Counted from the stretch's first letter, positions 44,551-57,695 are shown. The stretch is DNA of 64,000 nt from Mercurialis annua (GCF_937616625.2 NC_065574.1:13332501-13396500); one strand, 5' to 3'. The notes: generated by a model not told the origin, from the sequence alone. Numbers and translations are program-made.

Positions 44551-45493
44551 TAGCTAACAATCACCCATGGCCCCTGACTTTTAGGGATACGTGCACAAAA
44601 CTCCATGAAGTTTAAAAACAGGCACTAAACCCCCTGATCTTTGTGGCGGTGCTCACCACGGTCCTTATGGATGAAAATATCCATGCGTCGTCTTTTGTTT
44701 GGCGGCTCTCTTTTAAAACAAAAAAAAATTGATAGCGCCATGTGTCAGTTGACACGTCTTAGACAAAAAAAATACCCAAAACACCCCTAAATATAATATC
44801 TAATTAAATTAAAAAACCCAACCCAAAATCCAACCGCCCATTCAAACCCAAACCGCCACCGATCTAACCACCGCCGCCGGAAAATTTTCTGTTCATCTTC
44901 TCCGAGTGAATGATGACCGGAAAATTTTTCGGTCATCCAAAGATGGTGGATCTATTCATGAAACAGATCCACCATCGGATCTGTTCTTGGAATAGATCCA
45001 TCGAGGATCTAGGATCTGTCCCAAGAACAGATCCGCGCGGATCTGTTACAAGAATGGATGTGTTTCAAGAACAGATCCACCATCTTTAAATGACCGGAAA
45101 ATTTTCCGGTCATCATTCGTTTGGAGAAGATGACCGGAAAATTTTCCGCCAGTGGTTGGGTGATGGTGGTTGGTTGAGTTAGTTGTGGTTAATCGATTGG
45201 TTTAGATTAGATTGAGTTGTTTTTTTTTTGTCCTTTTTTAAATTAAATTAGGGGTATTTTGGGTGTTTGAAATTTTTATGGTATTTTGATGACGTGGTAG
45301 CTGATGTGGCGCCGAAGTTTTTTTTTTTAAGACTGACAGTTGACTGAAAAAGACGGCGCCAAGGGTATTTTGGTCGTATTTGGGATTTTGTGAGCGCCGC
45401 CACAAAGATCAGAGGGTTTGGTGCCCATTTTAAAACTTCAGGAGATTTTGTGCACGTACCCCTAAAGATCAGGGTCCATGGGTGATTAATAGT
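44551..45493. mobile_element. TIR element with palindromic core, 9-bp target duplication
   Basis: The left arm AATCACCCATGG, TTTTAGGGATACGTGCACAAAA and CCCTGATCTTTGTGGCGGTGC matches inverted the right arm over about 100 bases. CAAAATATT flanks at 44542-44550 and 45494-45502. The core at 44870-45160 has paired GATGACCGGAAAATTTTCCGGTCATC-type stems and several GGATCTGTTC/GAACAGATCC pairs. No transposase; the 88-codon frame at 45248-45514 lies on the right arm. Confidence 0.85.
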
Positions 45494-45504
45494 CAAAATA
45501 TTCC

Positions 45505-47235
45505 ATCTTTTCAACTTTTTTTTCTGTTTATTTTTAAACCTTCAAAATCATCAAATATTTTCTATTTTCATTTTTTTCAATTTTAATTGTACCAATTTTT
45601 TTTTAATTGGAGGTTTTTTTGCTTAAGAAAAAGTCAATTTTTTTATTTGACATATAGCCTCAATTTTAGTACTTTTTAAAATTTTAAAATTTTATTTTTA
45701 TCATGTGTCAAATATGGACATATCAGAACCATTTTGAAAGTGGAAAATTTTCAATTTCAAAAAATAAATATCACTAAAATTAAAAATTGAGAAACAGAAC
45801 AAAATCTAAATTTTTTAAAATTTGAGATATAAATAAAAAATCAAAAAATGAAATTTTTTTAAATGATTAAACTAAAAGGAAATTAAGCTTGTACGCTTTT
45901 TTAGAAATTTTTACAAAAACACATATCACTTTTTTTTTGCAAAAATATGTTTTTTAACTTCTTTATTTGTAGAAATATGCTCTTTTCCAAATTTACCAAT
46001 AATCTACCAAAAATGTACCTTCGCAAAAAAAAAAACATTCTTTCAAAAGAAACAATCAAAACGTATTTTTGCAAAGAGTTAACTGAAAATATAATAAAAC
46101 CTTAACCTAAATGAAAATGTTGGTATATTTTGAATCCGTCAACCGTAACAATATAATAAAGAATTTAACTTGCCATTCTTACCACTACTATAAAATGTTG
46201 AAAACTGGAAACTGGAAACTAAAAATATCAATTTATAAAACAATGTTAAAATAACAGAAAATTCATATCCTTAACTATTAAGATAATATTTCAATTTAGC
46301 CAAATTACATCAAAAATTCAAACCTTTAAATCAAAATTGGACCACAAAAAATATGATGTTGTAGATATATGATTATACAATCTTTGAAAGAAATATGATA
46401 TTATGCTTTCCGGAAAAGAAATTGACTAAAATTAATCTGATTTTCCTAATTTGACTTTTATAATACTATTGAAAAGAATGGGCTAGATTTATAAAATTGA
46501 CATGCCAACAACTTGCATTGCATAGTTGGATACATTAAATTGTACGAAATCAAAAGACCAAGTTTGACACTGAAATTATTTTAAACCTAACAAATTTTAC
46601 ATGTGAATGACAATTAAACTATGCAACAAATAAAATACCCGCTCGAAGTGTTACACATATGGAGCATATATGGAGGCCAACAGTAGACTAAAGATATGTT
46701 TGCTTCAGACGAGCTCATTTAAATATCGGAACCACTAAAAGGCTGTCCTAAACAAAAATAAGAAGAAATTCACTCAAATGCAACAATTTAATTCACCTTC
46801 GTAGGTATCCTATGTTGAGAACGAATAATACATCATATGTGTTAGAGGAAGACCGAGCATATAGGTGATAACGATAACAAAATCCCCAGGCAGTTCTTTT
46901 TGATATGCAATGATCACAATCATAGCGTAGAAGTTAGCGTGTAAATATACTTAGCTGCTGATGTAAGTTGAAGGCAAAATTTGGTAACAATTAGTGCTGG
47001 AGAGCTTGTAACGATTGCAGCTACCTCCTTGATGTTATCCGGGATGAAATAATGCTCAAATCTGATAAACCCAAGAATAACTAATCATGTCATCCGTTTT
47101 TGTCTGATCAAACTAGTTTGTAACTCTTTAAAAGACCTGTTGATTAAGATAGAAAAGTACTTATGAATTTTGATATTAAAGAGAACATGAAATTAACAAA
47201 CTATGCCATTGATAATTAGTAAATCGCTGTAGGCT
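45505..47235. other. AT-rich intergenic DNA downstream of the GnTI gene
   Basis: Nothing coding recognised. The part from about 46650 is less AT-rich and may belong to the 3' flank of the GnTI gene. Confidence 0.5.
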
Positions 47236-47497
47236 AAAGTTAAACCCAGTCCTGTATTATACCATTTTTGTTCAGGAAGTCCATGTACCTTTTTTTTTGT
47301 TCTACGAGTCCCTTTACTTGCCTCGTTTTCGATTTTCATGTCCTTTTTTAGTTTTTTACAGTCCCTCTACTTACAATTTAGAGGGCATAAAAATCAAAAA
47401 TTAGGTAAGTAGAGGGACTGGATGAACTAAAAATTTGTCCACGGACTTCCTAACAAAAATGGTATAGTACAGGGGCCTCCGGATGCATTTTTCCATA
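47236..47497. mobile_element. MITE just downstream of the GnTI stop codon
   Basis: The arms CCTGTATTATACCATTTTTGTT and AACAAAAATGGTATAGTACAGG are inverted, with further pairing of TCCCTCTACTTAC/GTAAGTAGAGGGA inside. It lies about 80 bases beyond the coding end, so it may fall in the 3' UTR. Confidence 0.8.
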
Positions 47498-47576
47498 GTT
47501 GTATCGCCAAATTACACTCTAAAAAGGAGATGCAAATATCGATAAAGCAACTGATGTTACCTGTCATCAGCTAAAA

Positions 47577-50500
47577 TCAAGCATCTTCAATACCCAGCTG
47601 TCTCAATGAATCTGGACCAACAAGGAACACACGTCTTTTTGTTTGATATCGGAAAACAACTATTCCCTTGTATGATGTCCTCGGTATTCCATCCTAAAAA
47701 CATTAAAGACAGCATGCTAGGTTACCAGAGCGCAAATAGGAAAAGAACTTTAAATTGGAGGTCAATTTACTAGAAATAGAATTCATCCAGAATTTGCATA
47801 AACAAAAAAAGTAGAGGGGTAAGAGAGAAATTTTTTACTAATCTTTTACCTTTAATTGGCATGATGTTAAAATAAGATCTCTGTTCATTTATTTATGTTC
47901 AATCCCAAAAACCGTAATCAATGTTCAATTTTGAAGATCAAATTGATAACTAAAAGCATTAAACATAAAAACTTGACCGTGAAGTCATTGAGCCATATGA
48001 TTTAATAATTTGTGCATCTTTCATCATGAGCAAGAGCTAACAAACAGCAAGTACCTTCCATTCTTCAAAAATACCAAATTGGCGTGCAATGATCTCAAAG
48101 TCTGCTTGGTTGTTGTACTGAATACGTACATCCCCTTCAATGTTATAAGCTTTCAAAACAACATCATTTCCGTGAACGGGCTTAGCATTTCTCAATGTGT
48201 TGGCATAATATGTTGGAAACTTTTCCTAAGAAGAGCAATACATAGTTTCTTAAACAGAACTAAATAATGGTATCCTTTGATTTTTAATCAAATAACAAGT
48301 CTATTACCTCCATCAGGTAGCTCAAATCTATTGACTTCCAGTTAACCTTTTGAAAGAAGATGAAAAGCCAAACATCTCTTATCACTTGAAAAAGATGAAT
48401 TTATTAGACATAAGAAAATGAATAGAAATTGGTAAATACCCGGACATCATTCAACTTAATTGGCTCAAGGTACTGTTTGAAAAACTGCCCCATACTAGAA
48501 CCCTGCAATTAGCAATCAATAATTCAAATAGTGAGACAATGATGCTATATTTGCAAGCCAACTTGCTGCAATGACCTTTAATTTACGGCATAAGTCATGA
48601 TAAAAAAATAAGTATTATTGTTATTTAAAGGACATGAACTACTTTGAGAGTCAATGACAATCTAGCATTGTGAAAGAAGTCAGAACTTCGGGGGTCTGGA
48701 AATTCAATCTTTATTAACATTCACACTTATATTAAATAACGCACAGGTATAACTGTAATACACAAGCCTGAGTCCAATACATTGCAATAAGAAATACACT
48801 CAAGATGTTCATGGATAACATACATGCTCACCGAAGTTATAAGTCCTGCATACTTCTGGACGAATAAATTGCCGACCTTTGTGATTCTCCTTTAACCTTA
48901 ACCAGTCATCCCAGTAAGTGGAGTTTTGTCAAGGAGAACATTAGAAAAAATACATTAAGTCACATCAATAAGTTTGATCTAAGAAACATAAAATATTACA
49001 GAAAAACTGAAAGGATATGCTTTTGGCCATTTAGGGGATAGTTCATCCCATATTGATCTAGTAAGCATCCATCCCAGTCCAGGAAAGAAATCTGATCGGT
49101 AAAGTGCATCTGCAGAATGCATGGCATAGAAGATCCGACAAAAAAAAAAGCAACTACGTGTTATTCTTGAATTACAATGTTCCAAACAATGACTGCCGAA
49201 GCTCATTGCAAGCGGAATTTATCATTACATGAATAGGAGAATACAATTTAGAAAGATGAGAAATGACACCATATGCCTTGAGAACAAATGTAACAAAAAT
49301 TAAGATGTTGAGATCAACAGCATAGTGCAAATGAAACTACGTCCCTCTCATACAACCAAACCCCTATTAATCTATCTATATTTGCGTGAGTGAATAGCAA
49401 AACTGTAGCTACCACCCATGATTTTTTTTGTCAAAGATGGTAATCGACTCTTTAAAGTCTCAATTGTTAGTTGTTAATTACGGAGGCGGGGTTCGAACCC
49501 ACAACCTCTCAATGCACTTAGAGATGCCTTAGCCATCCAAGCTAGGCCCACATTGGCGCTACCACCCATGATCAATAGAAAAAGAGGGTGAACTACACTA
49601 CCAAGTCATGTCAACAAGGGCAACCTTCATCAAAAGTGCCAAATCGATAGTAGTTTGTGTATTAAAGGAATAACTGACAGGAGACTGAATATAGAAGGTA
49701 TTACAACTATGATCACTATTGCTTAACACATACAAATGCTTTCACACAAAAGAAAGGTGCTTCTCATTTATGCACAAAAAAAAAATGAAACTTTTACCAG
49801 TTGTACATTTAGAACAAGATTAACAAAAGAAAAAAAACTTACAAGGATCATACACAAACTGCTTTTGTCCATTGTCATTCCATGAGGAAACAGCCATGAT
49901 GGACCTATAACATCAAATTCCGATTGAGAAACAAATTAACACTAGCAAAGTCAATCTCCGATTCTCCAACTTTATTCTAATGAAATTTAATACATCTTGG
50001 ACTGCAGAGAACTTACTTATCCTTGTCAAGGAGAGCGGCCGCAGCCTCAAAGTAATCAAAAAAATCAGGGGCAATCTCCATATCATCTGTGTTGAAAGTA
50101 AAATTGTAACATCTCTCTTACCTAGGAAAATAAATACAAGGTTTCATGGATAATATCTACCTTCAAGTATGATCACTCTGCTAAAATTGTGCTTGTAGAA
50201 TAATTGATCCAATGCCCATTTGTAATGACCTAGGCAACGAAACCATTTGAGTGCATGGAATTTCTAATAATCAACATATATGAAGAAAGCATTCCTTACT
50301 TGCAATCTTGTAGTATGCAATCAACTCTCCAGGCCTATCTGGATGCACAGGTTCAGAATCTATGTGCTGCAATCAAAAGATCGACTCTGCTGTTAAGAAA
50401 TTCAAAAGGACATGTTTCATAAAATTAGAAACTCTTTTCGATCGAAAAATTTATTCTGTAACCTTATGAGAATTTTCTTAACTATTTAACGGAAAGACGA

Positions 50501-53500
50501 ACTCAAAGTTTTTATGTGCATCTATCAGCAAGCCAAAAGCATCCCATTCTTTGTTCCCCAAGTTTTGATACTTCCAGGAAAACCATTTAAGACACTATAA
50601 ATTTGCAAAATCATCTATGACGTTTATCAATTGCACAAGTGGCTTCTTGCTACTCAGGCATGAGATGATCCACATGTACCACTTCTTGGAGCAGCAACCA
50701 TTAAAAAAAAGGAGTCCACGTTTACTCATTTTCATAATATGTATCTTCTTATAGATTTTGTAAACCAAATAAATAAGTGAAGTTCCTAACTCTCACTTTT
50801 TTCCATTGACTCTGAAATTGGTGGAAAACAATGTCTTTTTTGAGAAGGTATTGATAGCGTAGTAAAGAATAAGTGAGAGATTAGATAATGGAATAGCCGA
50901 ATGCTATGGAAATTGAACTGTGGACCAGCAATCATATGCCAGTCCTCCCCAAGAAAGAGGCAGCTGCGGTCGAACTCTAATTCTGAAAATAAGTCGGGGC
51001 AAATTAAATTGTTATTTAGATTAACTAAATGTCGAAATATTTGGATTGGAAGGAATTCCAATGCTGGTACTGAATATTGAGCAATTGCAGTTCCAAATAG
51101 AAAAAGAGCAAGACACGTAGTAGGATGAGTAGATGACATGGGAAGAAGTAATGAGAAAGTTTTTAGGACCCTAATTGCTGCTAATGGTATAGCTCTAAAT
51201 CGAGTGACATGGAGGAACTGATCCAAATATAGTAGGGTTAAAGTTTAGTTGGGATTCAGAATATTACAGTGTTATTAGAAATCTCTTATGACAACGTTAC
51301 ATTAAAAAAAAGAGCAAATTATGCTAAGGTCCCTGAGGTATACCATAATTGACAGTCTGGTACCTCTTGTTTCAAAAGTTTACTTAATAGTCCCTCAGTT
51401 TTAATTCCGTTAACTATTAGGTCCCTCCGTTAATTTCGACATTTATTTTCAAACTATTTGCTACCCCACCTTTAGTTTTGTGAACGATTTGGTCCCTCAT
51501 TTTTAATTATATTAAAAGATTTGGTCCCTCACTTTTAAACGCTTTAGTACCCGAGTTTCAATCCGTTAAACGATTTAGTCCCTCAAATTAACAGAAGGAT
51601 CTCTGAGTTAACAGAATTAAAACTGAGGGACCATTAAGTAGACTTTTGAAACAAAGGGTACCAAACTGTTACTTATGGTATACTTCAGGGACCTTTAAGT
51701 AATTTGCTCTTAAAAAAATGAAAAGGAAATACACAACAAAGTCTGCAGCAACAGCATGGGTTATCAGAAGAGAGGCTTTTGTATGCAACACACTACTCAA
51801 CTCAACAAAACTTTCAAGTTCAAATTCACTAAGATTTAATTGGATTGGGTTTATGAATTCTCCATACCAATGAATACAGAGCAATAATTTAGAGACATCC
51901 AATAAAACTCCAGAAATTTCATTCTAAAGTTATGCCTTTTCTTCTTCATCTTTGCAAAGAGGAACATACTCAATGTTCCTCTTTCCACACTGCACAAAGC
52001 CGAACCAACTCAATTATTACTCTTGTGTATTTATTCTTAAAGAGTGCCATCCTATTTTCATATGCACACACTCACTTCTTACCTAGTCCTTATTATTCCA
52101 CTCATCTACTTTGGCAGAATCATCTTTGTCATAAATAATTATCATGTTAGCCTTGGCCACCTAGCACTCATTGCCATACAGTATAGCAAAATGTTTAATT
52201 GACACAAATGCAAGACAATAAATCAGCTAAGCTAGTGACTGACATTCAACTCTTTGCACAACTTCTTATAAATTGTAATACTGACATCTTAACATCAGAA
52301 AAGAGTAAGAAAATAAAACACTTCTAGCATGTCCAGTAAATCAAAGCAATCGCATGCCAATAAATGAATAAAGAAAATTCAAATTCAAATGAGAAAAGTC
52401 ACATTGGGATAAAATTGAATTAAAGTGAATTTTAAGGCAGTACGGAATCGAGTTTACCTGCATGTATAATAGCTGATCATAACTCATAGCCTTGCTTCTA
52501 ACATCCTCATTAGATCCATCCTAAAGATTAGAGAAAATTACTAAATAAACCAAAGGAAACAACAGAAAATAAAATATAGCTAATACAAACTCATAGGATG
52601 TTCAGAAATTTTCTACGTTAAAAAATAGGTCAGAAATTTTCTAGATGAAATTAGAATCACTATTTGATGGTTAATAGGGCATCCCAAAGATGTTCAATTA
52701 GACAACAGCTCGACTTGGACAGGAAGCCCTCAGGTTTACTGGGCCAGAGGATTCATTACATGTCAGGAAAAGCCAAATTCAAGTATTGTGATATTGAAAA
52801 GCTATTTCACTACTGGGACAACAAACACTAGAATCTTCCTTAATGTGAAATATGAATAGGCTTAGGGTTTATTGTTAATAAAGTTTATCAAATGAGTTAC
52901 TATATAGTCTCTACTCTCTAAAATATGTCAGTTAGAAAAGTTCTTAATTAATTATTTGACTACTCAAATATTAACTTTTGTCTCTGTTTAATATTTGCAT
53001 TTATTAGGCTAAGGCCTGAAATTTCTGGGAAAAAAGATGTCCTTGTGGCTTCTAGGATTAGGAATAAACTGGTTCTGTTTAGTGTCTGTACTTCTGAAAT
53101 TAGTTAAGCAATTCCCATGGTTTTTCTCTTCAAGATTTGTCCAAGCAGGTGAACTACTCCTACACCCCATCCTAAATTTCATCCATCTCACCTAAGTCCT
53201 ATAAATATTATAGGCTGCATCTGTCACTGTTATATACAATACATCTAACAATAATACTATGTAAAACTCAGATAAAAAGACAAATTAAATCATGAATTAC
53301 GATATAACATTTATAATATGTTTAAAAGAAATACCTGGGACACAAAAACTGGATACTTTGAAGACACAGAGCTTTGGTACCTGTTGAATTGCTGTTAGCT
53401 GAATTTCTAAATATGTGTCAAAGGAACAATCCCAGAAAAATGGAAGGCCCAGCAGGATACATACTTCAATACAGACTTAATAGTCCTTTCCAAATAATCA

Positions 53501-55339
53501 GCACGATTGCAAGCCATAATCACAACTGCTGCTACCGGTACCTGAGAATGAAAATGGAAAATTGGTTTGAAAAGTTAGAAAGAGCTTAACAATAAGGCAA
53601 AGGTGAACAAGCTTCAAATACTTTCCACAGTTATACCTTGTCAGCCACTTTTCGAAGGCCTTTTCCTGAAACATCAACAGCCAAGTCTCAACACATGAAA
53701 CTAATACTGGAAAAAAGGAAGACACCCACATGGACAGAAAATGAACAAGAAATAATCAAATAAACAAAAATAATAAATAGTATCAAGGAATAAACAAGTA
53801 CAAAATTTGATCGACGAATCAACCAAGTTGCTCCAGCTAAGCCCATAAAAATTGCAACATAGACTTTATTTTCTCTAAGAAAGAGTAAAGCTTTTAGGCT
53901 AAGTCCAAAACTCAAAGTGATTCTGAAAAAGCCCATTTTATTTAATGAAGGTACATGAATTGCCACTGGGAAACTAGGTACTTCGAACTCTATTATTTGT
54001 CTCATTTTCTAAAACATGAACAGCCACCAGATATTGTTTTAGTTCAAGAAATTAAATTAAAAATAACGAACAAAAGGACTTACTTTCAAGATCTTCAACA
54101 AGAGCCTTCAGCTGTCTACACTCTTCACCTTGACGTTTTCTTTCTTCTGAAATAATTATGGCAAGGTCTAAGCAAAGGAATTATTAAAAGTCTCTTTATC
54201 CACTTTCCAATTGGAGAAAAAATACACAAAAAGATTAAGGGTAACATTTTCTCTCTTAGCCTAGAAGAAGTTGCAAGCAAAAGGAAATACAATGCTGTAT
54301 CTTCTTTTAAAGTTATTTTCTAAAAACCCATAGAATGCCATAGGCTACAAGTTCTAATATACTCTCTCCGTCCCAAATTGATGGCAATATCTAACTATAA
54401 TGTCTTGGAAAGAAAAAAAACATAAATAGACAAAAATTACTACTACATAAAATAGGGCAAGTGTGGTATATTTTCATAAATTAACCCATTTTATCTAAAG
54501 AACCTAAATTTCTCAATACTTGTGTTTGTCCTAAACTGCATATCAAGTTAACTGTTTATCAATTTGGGACAAAGGGAGTAGCAAATAGTAGATGATTTAA
54601 AACAATGAGTCATGATATAACATTTTACATCTTACTGAGACTCAAACTTTCATCCAAATGAAATAAACAAAAAATGAAAATGAAATGAGTAAGAACACCT
54701 GGTAGTCTACTCAATGACTGTAGCAAGTCTCAAAAAAATTTCTTTATCTGCCAGGAAATAACTTTCAAATGACTCCATTCTATAACGCCCTAATTACAGT
54801 CTAGCAATCCTAATTTCTCGATAAGTTCCTCCGAAAACCATTTCCTTATTAGAGATACTAATGACAGAAAAATAAAAGGTCAAAAAATGAGCAGCAATGA
54901 AAAACCTTCAAGAGTCAAAATCCGTCCTTGCTGCGAACTTATTTGATCGATCAGCAACCGCATTTGACTTGTACAATGGCTTTCGGATTCAACCTGTAAA
55001 TTAATAAAGGAAATAAATCAACTACTTAATTTTTTTTTTATCAATTTTTCATTTCAAATTTTCAAATTACAGAAAAACTGGAATCAAAACATCAATTAAG
55101 TTAAGAAAAAACGCACAGCAGAAGCTAGACGATCGGCGTACTCTGATTGCGTAGCAAAAAGCCTCATCTATTACACAAACAAAAAAATTTAAATTCAAAA
55201 ATTATACATTAAATTAGGTTGACAGAAGAAAATAAACAAATCAAATGAATTTGCAGAGATATAAAATTACCTGAACGTAGAAGAAGGCAATGGCAGCAGG
55301 AATCAGAAGGCATCTAAAATCACACGATAATTTAGGCAT
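47577..55339 (-). CDS. CGL1: alpha-1,3-mannosyl-glycoprotein 2-beta-N-acetylglucosaminyltransferase I (GnTI)
   Basis: Golgi type II enzyme that adds GlcNAc from UDP-GlcNAc to the alpha-1,3 arm of Man5GlcNAc2, the entry to hybrid and complex N-glycans. Eighteen exons: 55271-55339, 55117-55167, 54906-54993, 54084-54146, 53637-53665, 53465-53541, 53335-53380, 52458-52520, 50300-50366, 50161-50229, 50017-50086, 49843-49904, 49019-49109, 48824-48917, 48440-48502, 48308-48346, 48055-48225, 47577-47693. They join in frame to 442 residues, against 444 in Arabidopsis. Short cytosolic tail, membrane anchor at about 10-23, coiled stem to about 100, then PVAAVVIMACNRADYLERT and the metal/UDP-binding E207-D208-D209. 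SDFFPGLGWML and NFGEHGSSMGQFF are GT13 signatures. The intron after exon 13 is AT-AC. Introns hold a SINE and a MITE; no coding defect. Confidence 0.95.
48918..49018 (-). other. U12-type AT-AC intron in the GnTI gene
   Basis: The intron starts ATATCCTTT (exact U12 5' splice consensus) at 49018 and ends in AC at 48919-48918. CTCCTTGAC, one base off the U12 branch-site consensus TTCCTTRAC, has its branch A at 48929, about 11 bases from the 3' end. Only this splicing joins PKA to YWDDWLRLKENH in frame; no GT-AG alternative does. Confidence 0.9.
49423..49557 (-). mobile_element. SINE (family C) with perfect 15-bp target duplication
   Basis: On the minus strand it begins GCCAATGTGGGCCTAGCTTGG, has A-box-like TAGCTTGGATGGCTAAGG and B-box GTGGGTTCGAACCCC, and ends in an A run. 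GCTACCACCCATGAT flanks at 49408-49422 and 49558-49572. Lies in the GnTI intron between exons 12 and 13. A 135-base body with tRNA-like head and poly-A is standard for a SINE. Confidence 0.93.
50786..51226 (-). other. Unexplained 146-codon open frame in a GnTI intron
   Basis: Open on the minus strand inside the 2.1-kb intron between exons 8 and 9, starting from TTG rather than ATG (first ATG 28 codons in). Contains a hydrophobic, Phe/Leu-rich stretch. I recognise no domain. May be chance or a decayed captured fragment. Confidence 0.2.
51312..51709. mobile_element. MITE, same family as 31728-32109, in a GnTI intron
   Basis: Ends GAGCAAATTA...TAATTTGCTC; arms with GGTCCCTGAGGTATACC and its near complement; internal repeated GATTTGGTCCCTCA. 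Flanking A-rich repeats (about 51303-51311 and 51710-51718) fit a 9-bp duplication with one slip. Confidence 0.85.
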
Positions 55340-55650
55340 CTTAATCTTATGATTAGAATTACTTAAACTATAATTTAGTAAAGTTTCATAACTGATTCAC
55401 AGAGAAGGAGCAGCAAGCAAAGCAATGAGGAAAGTGAGTGAAGTTCACGCTTCTCTTTCTGTTTTTTCTTGTTAACTCCAAAATGAATAAATGAGCATTT
55501 CACCCCCTCAACTTAGCACGAAATATCAAACAAATACAGGTTTGTAAAGATATATCATTTGTATTTTAAACTTGTCCAAATGGTGTCAAATTCCCTCTTC
55601 CACGCTTTGACTCCCGAATTAAATACTCCTATTTTTTCATTGACTTAAGT

Positions 55651-55944
55651 AGCAATTTGCCCCCTTAACTTGTAAGCAATGAACAATTAACTCATAAATT
55701 AACTTTGTTGGCAAATCAATACATGAACTTGGTGATTATGGGCAATTAGCCCATTTTGGCAAATTAATTTACAAGTTAAGGGGGCAAATTGCCAATTGAA
55801 TGAACTATTAACTTACAAATTGAGGGGGCAAATTGCCAAAATGGAGCAAATTACCCATAATCATCAAGTTCATGTACTGATTTGCACTCAAAGTTAATTT
55901 ATGTGTTAATTGCCCATTGCTTACAAGTTGAGGGGCATATTGCC
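55651..55944. mobile_element. MITE nested in the left arm of the TIR element
   Basis: AGCAATTTGCCCCCTTAACTTGTAAGC at the left returns inverted at the right (GCTTACAAGTTGAGGGGCATATTGCC). An internal pair around AAATTGCCAAAATGG gives a second nested hairpin. ACTTAAGT flanks at 55643-55650 and 55945-55952. Confidence 0.85.
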
Positions 55945-55989
55945 ACTTAAGTCTTTTTTCATTTATCACTTCACAATTTCAAATATCTT

Positions 55990-57695
55990 TATAATTTTAA
56001 AATTTCATATATTATTTAAATTTTATTAAGCGCAAACAACAATTACAACAAGAGTCTGACTCAGACTCAATCAATCAGAAAGACTACAAACTTGCCAATT
56101 CTGATACAAACTCAAGTAGCTAACAGAATTACATCTATAGGAAAATAGTTTAAGCAGAACATCCTGCCTGATCCAATGATAAATCAACTCAGCGTCTAAT
56201 CTTTCATTCTTAAAAATCACTCTATGTCTAGCTCTCCAGATATTGTATATAGTGCAGCAAAACATAACTCTTCTGATTTTGGTCAGCATGATGTTACCCC
56301 TTGCTTTCTTGCTGAACCATGAGCATTCTCTCCTCCAAGCGCAGACTTCTCTATTAATCAAACAATTCTGAATTTTTTTCTCAAACACCTTGTGAGACAC
56401 GCAACACTCAAAGAATAAGTGCTTAGTGCTTTCTGCCTCTCTGCTACACATCACACACACATCAGTGTCAATGCAACCCCATCTTTTCAATTTAGTTCTA
56501 GTTCTTAGTTTCTGTCTGATTGCCAACTAGGAAATGAAACCGTGCCTTGAAATATTGCCTGGACTCCACATAATTCTCCATCAGCTAACATCACCATTTT
56601 GCACATTAAAGTACTCCCAAGCAGACTTTATTGAAAATTTACCAGAGCTATTGAGTTTCCATCTGATGCAATCATCTCTCTCTTCCTGCTATACATAATC
56701 TCTATAAGAGTCCAACTACATTACATTGACATAGTTTATGTTGTATATTTGATCTGTATCATATTCCAGGCTTCTTCACTTTGGTCATCAATGGATCAGG
56801 GAACTTCCAGCAACCCCTTCTCCAAAGATCCTTGACTTGAGCTTGCTTTGCTATATCAGAATCAGCAATTGAGATATTAGGATACATATCATTCAATGCT
56901 TTACCTCCAATCCATGGATCAAACTAGAAGGATATTTCCCCCTTCCCCAAAGTATACTCAAAACATTCTTTCATTCCATCTCTAACTTTGAGAATACTTC
57001 TCCAGCTCCAGCTAGCTACTGAGGGTATTGTAATACCCCAGAAGCTAAAAAACTTCAATTTGTTTCTAATCACCCACATAGCCCACAAGGACTTCCTCTC
57101 AGCAATTAAATCCCAGACATGTCTCATGATAGCCACTCTATTCCATAAGACCATGCTCTTGATCCCCAAACCACCCTCATACGTCTTTTTACACACTTCC
57201 TCCCAAGCTACTAGGCTGCCATTCTTAAATTCAGATGACCCTTTCCACAAAAATTCCTACAGATCCTCTCAACTTATCTAGTTATTGATAGAGGTAACAG
57301 GAACATTAAGCTCCAGTAGACTTGCAAGCTAAATAAAACAAAATATATCAGTTGCACTCTTCCAGCATAAGTCAAATGTTTGACAGTCCACCTTGATACT
57401 CTTCTTGTGATTTTCTCCACTAATCCATTACAATCTTCTTTGGTTAATCTTTTGTTGATCAAAGGAACTCCCAAATACTTTATGGGAAGGGTTCCCTCCT
57501 TAAAGCCAATCTTCTGCAAAACATTAGCCTTAATTCCCTCTTCCACCCCATTGAAGTAATACAACTTTTATTTGCATTCATTTCCAAACCAGTAACATCA
57601 TGAAAATGATCCAAAACTTTGGAAATTTGATCCACACTGCTCATGTAGCATTTACAGAAGATGAACAAATCATCTGCAAAGCATTTACACTTTTT
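55990..57695 (-). mobile_element. 5'-truncated L1-like LINE (RT C-terminus and zf-RVT)
   Basis: Reading the minus strand from 57695: CFADDLFIFCKC (RT catalytic FADD motif), then HFHDVTGLEMNANKS, then KIGFKEGTLPIKYLGVPL, then WKGSSEFKNGSLVAWEEVC, and a zf-RVT domain CVMCSREAESTKHLFFEC near 56450. Several frame breaks separate these. The 3' end near 56030 (TTTGCGCTTAATAAAATTT) is typical of plant LINE 3' ends. Everything upstream of the FADD motif is missing. Confidence 0.88.

Noticed and set aside
44255..44615. Opposed frames of 64 and 87 codons
   Set aside because: They cover a TIR arm and a G-run; no homology.
49431..49555. tRNA-like sequence with a good B box
   Set aside because: It is the head of a SINE with A tail and target duplication; no complete cloverleaf.
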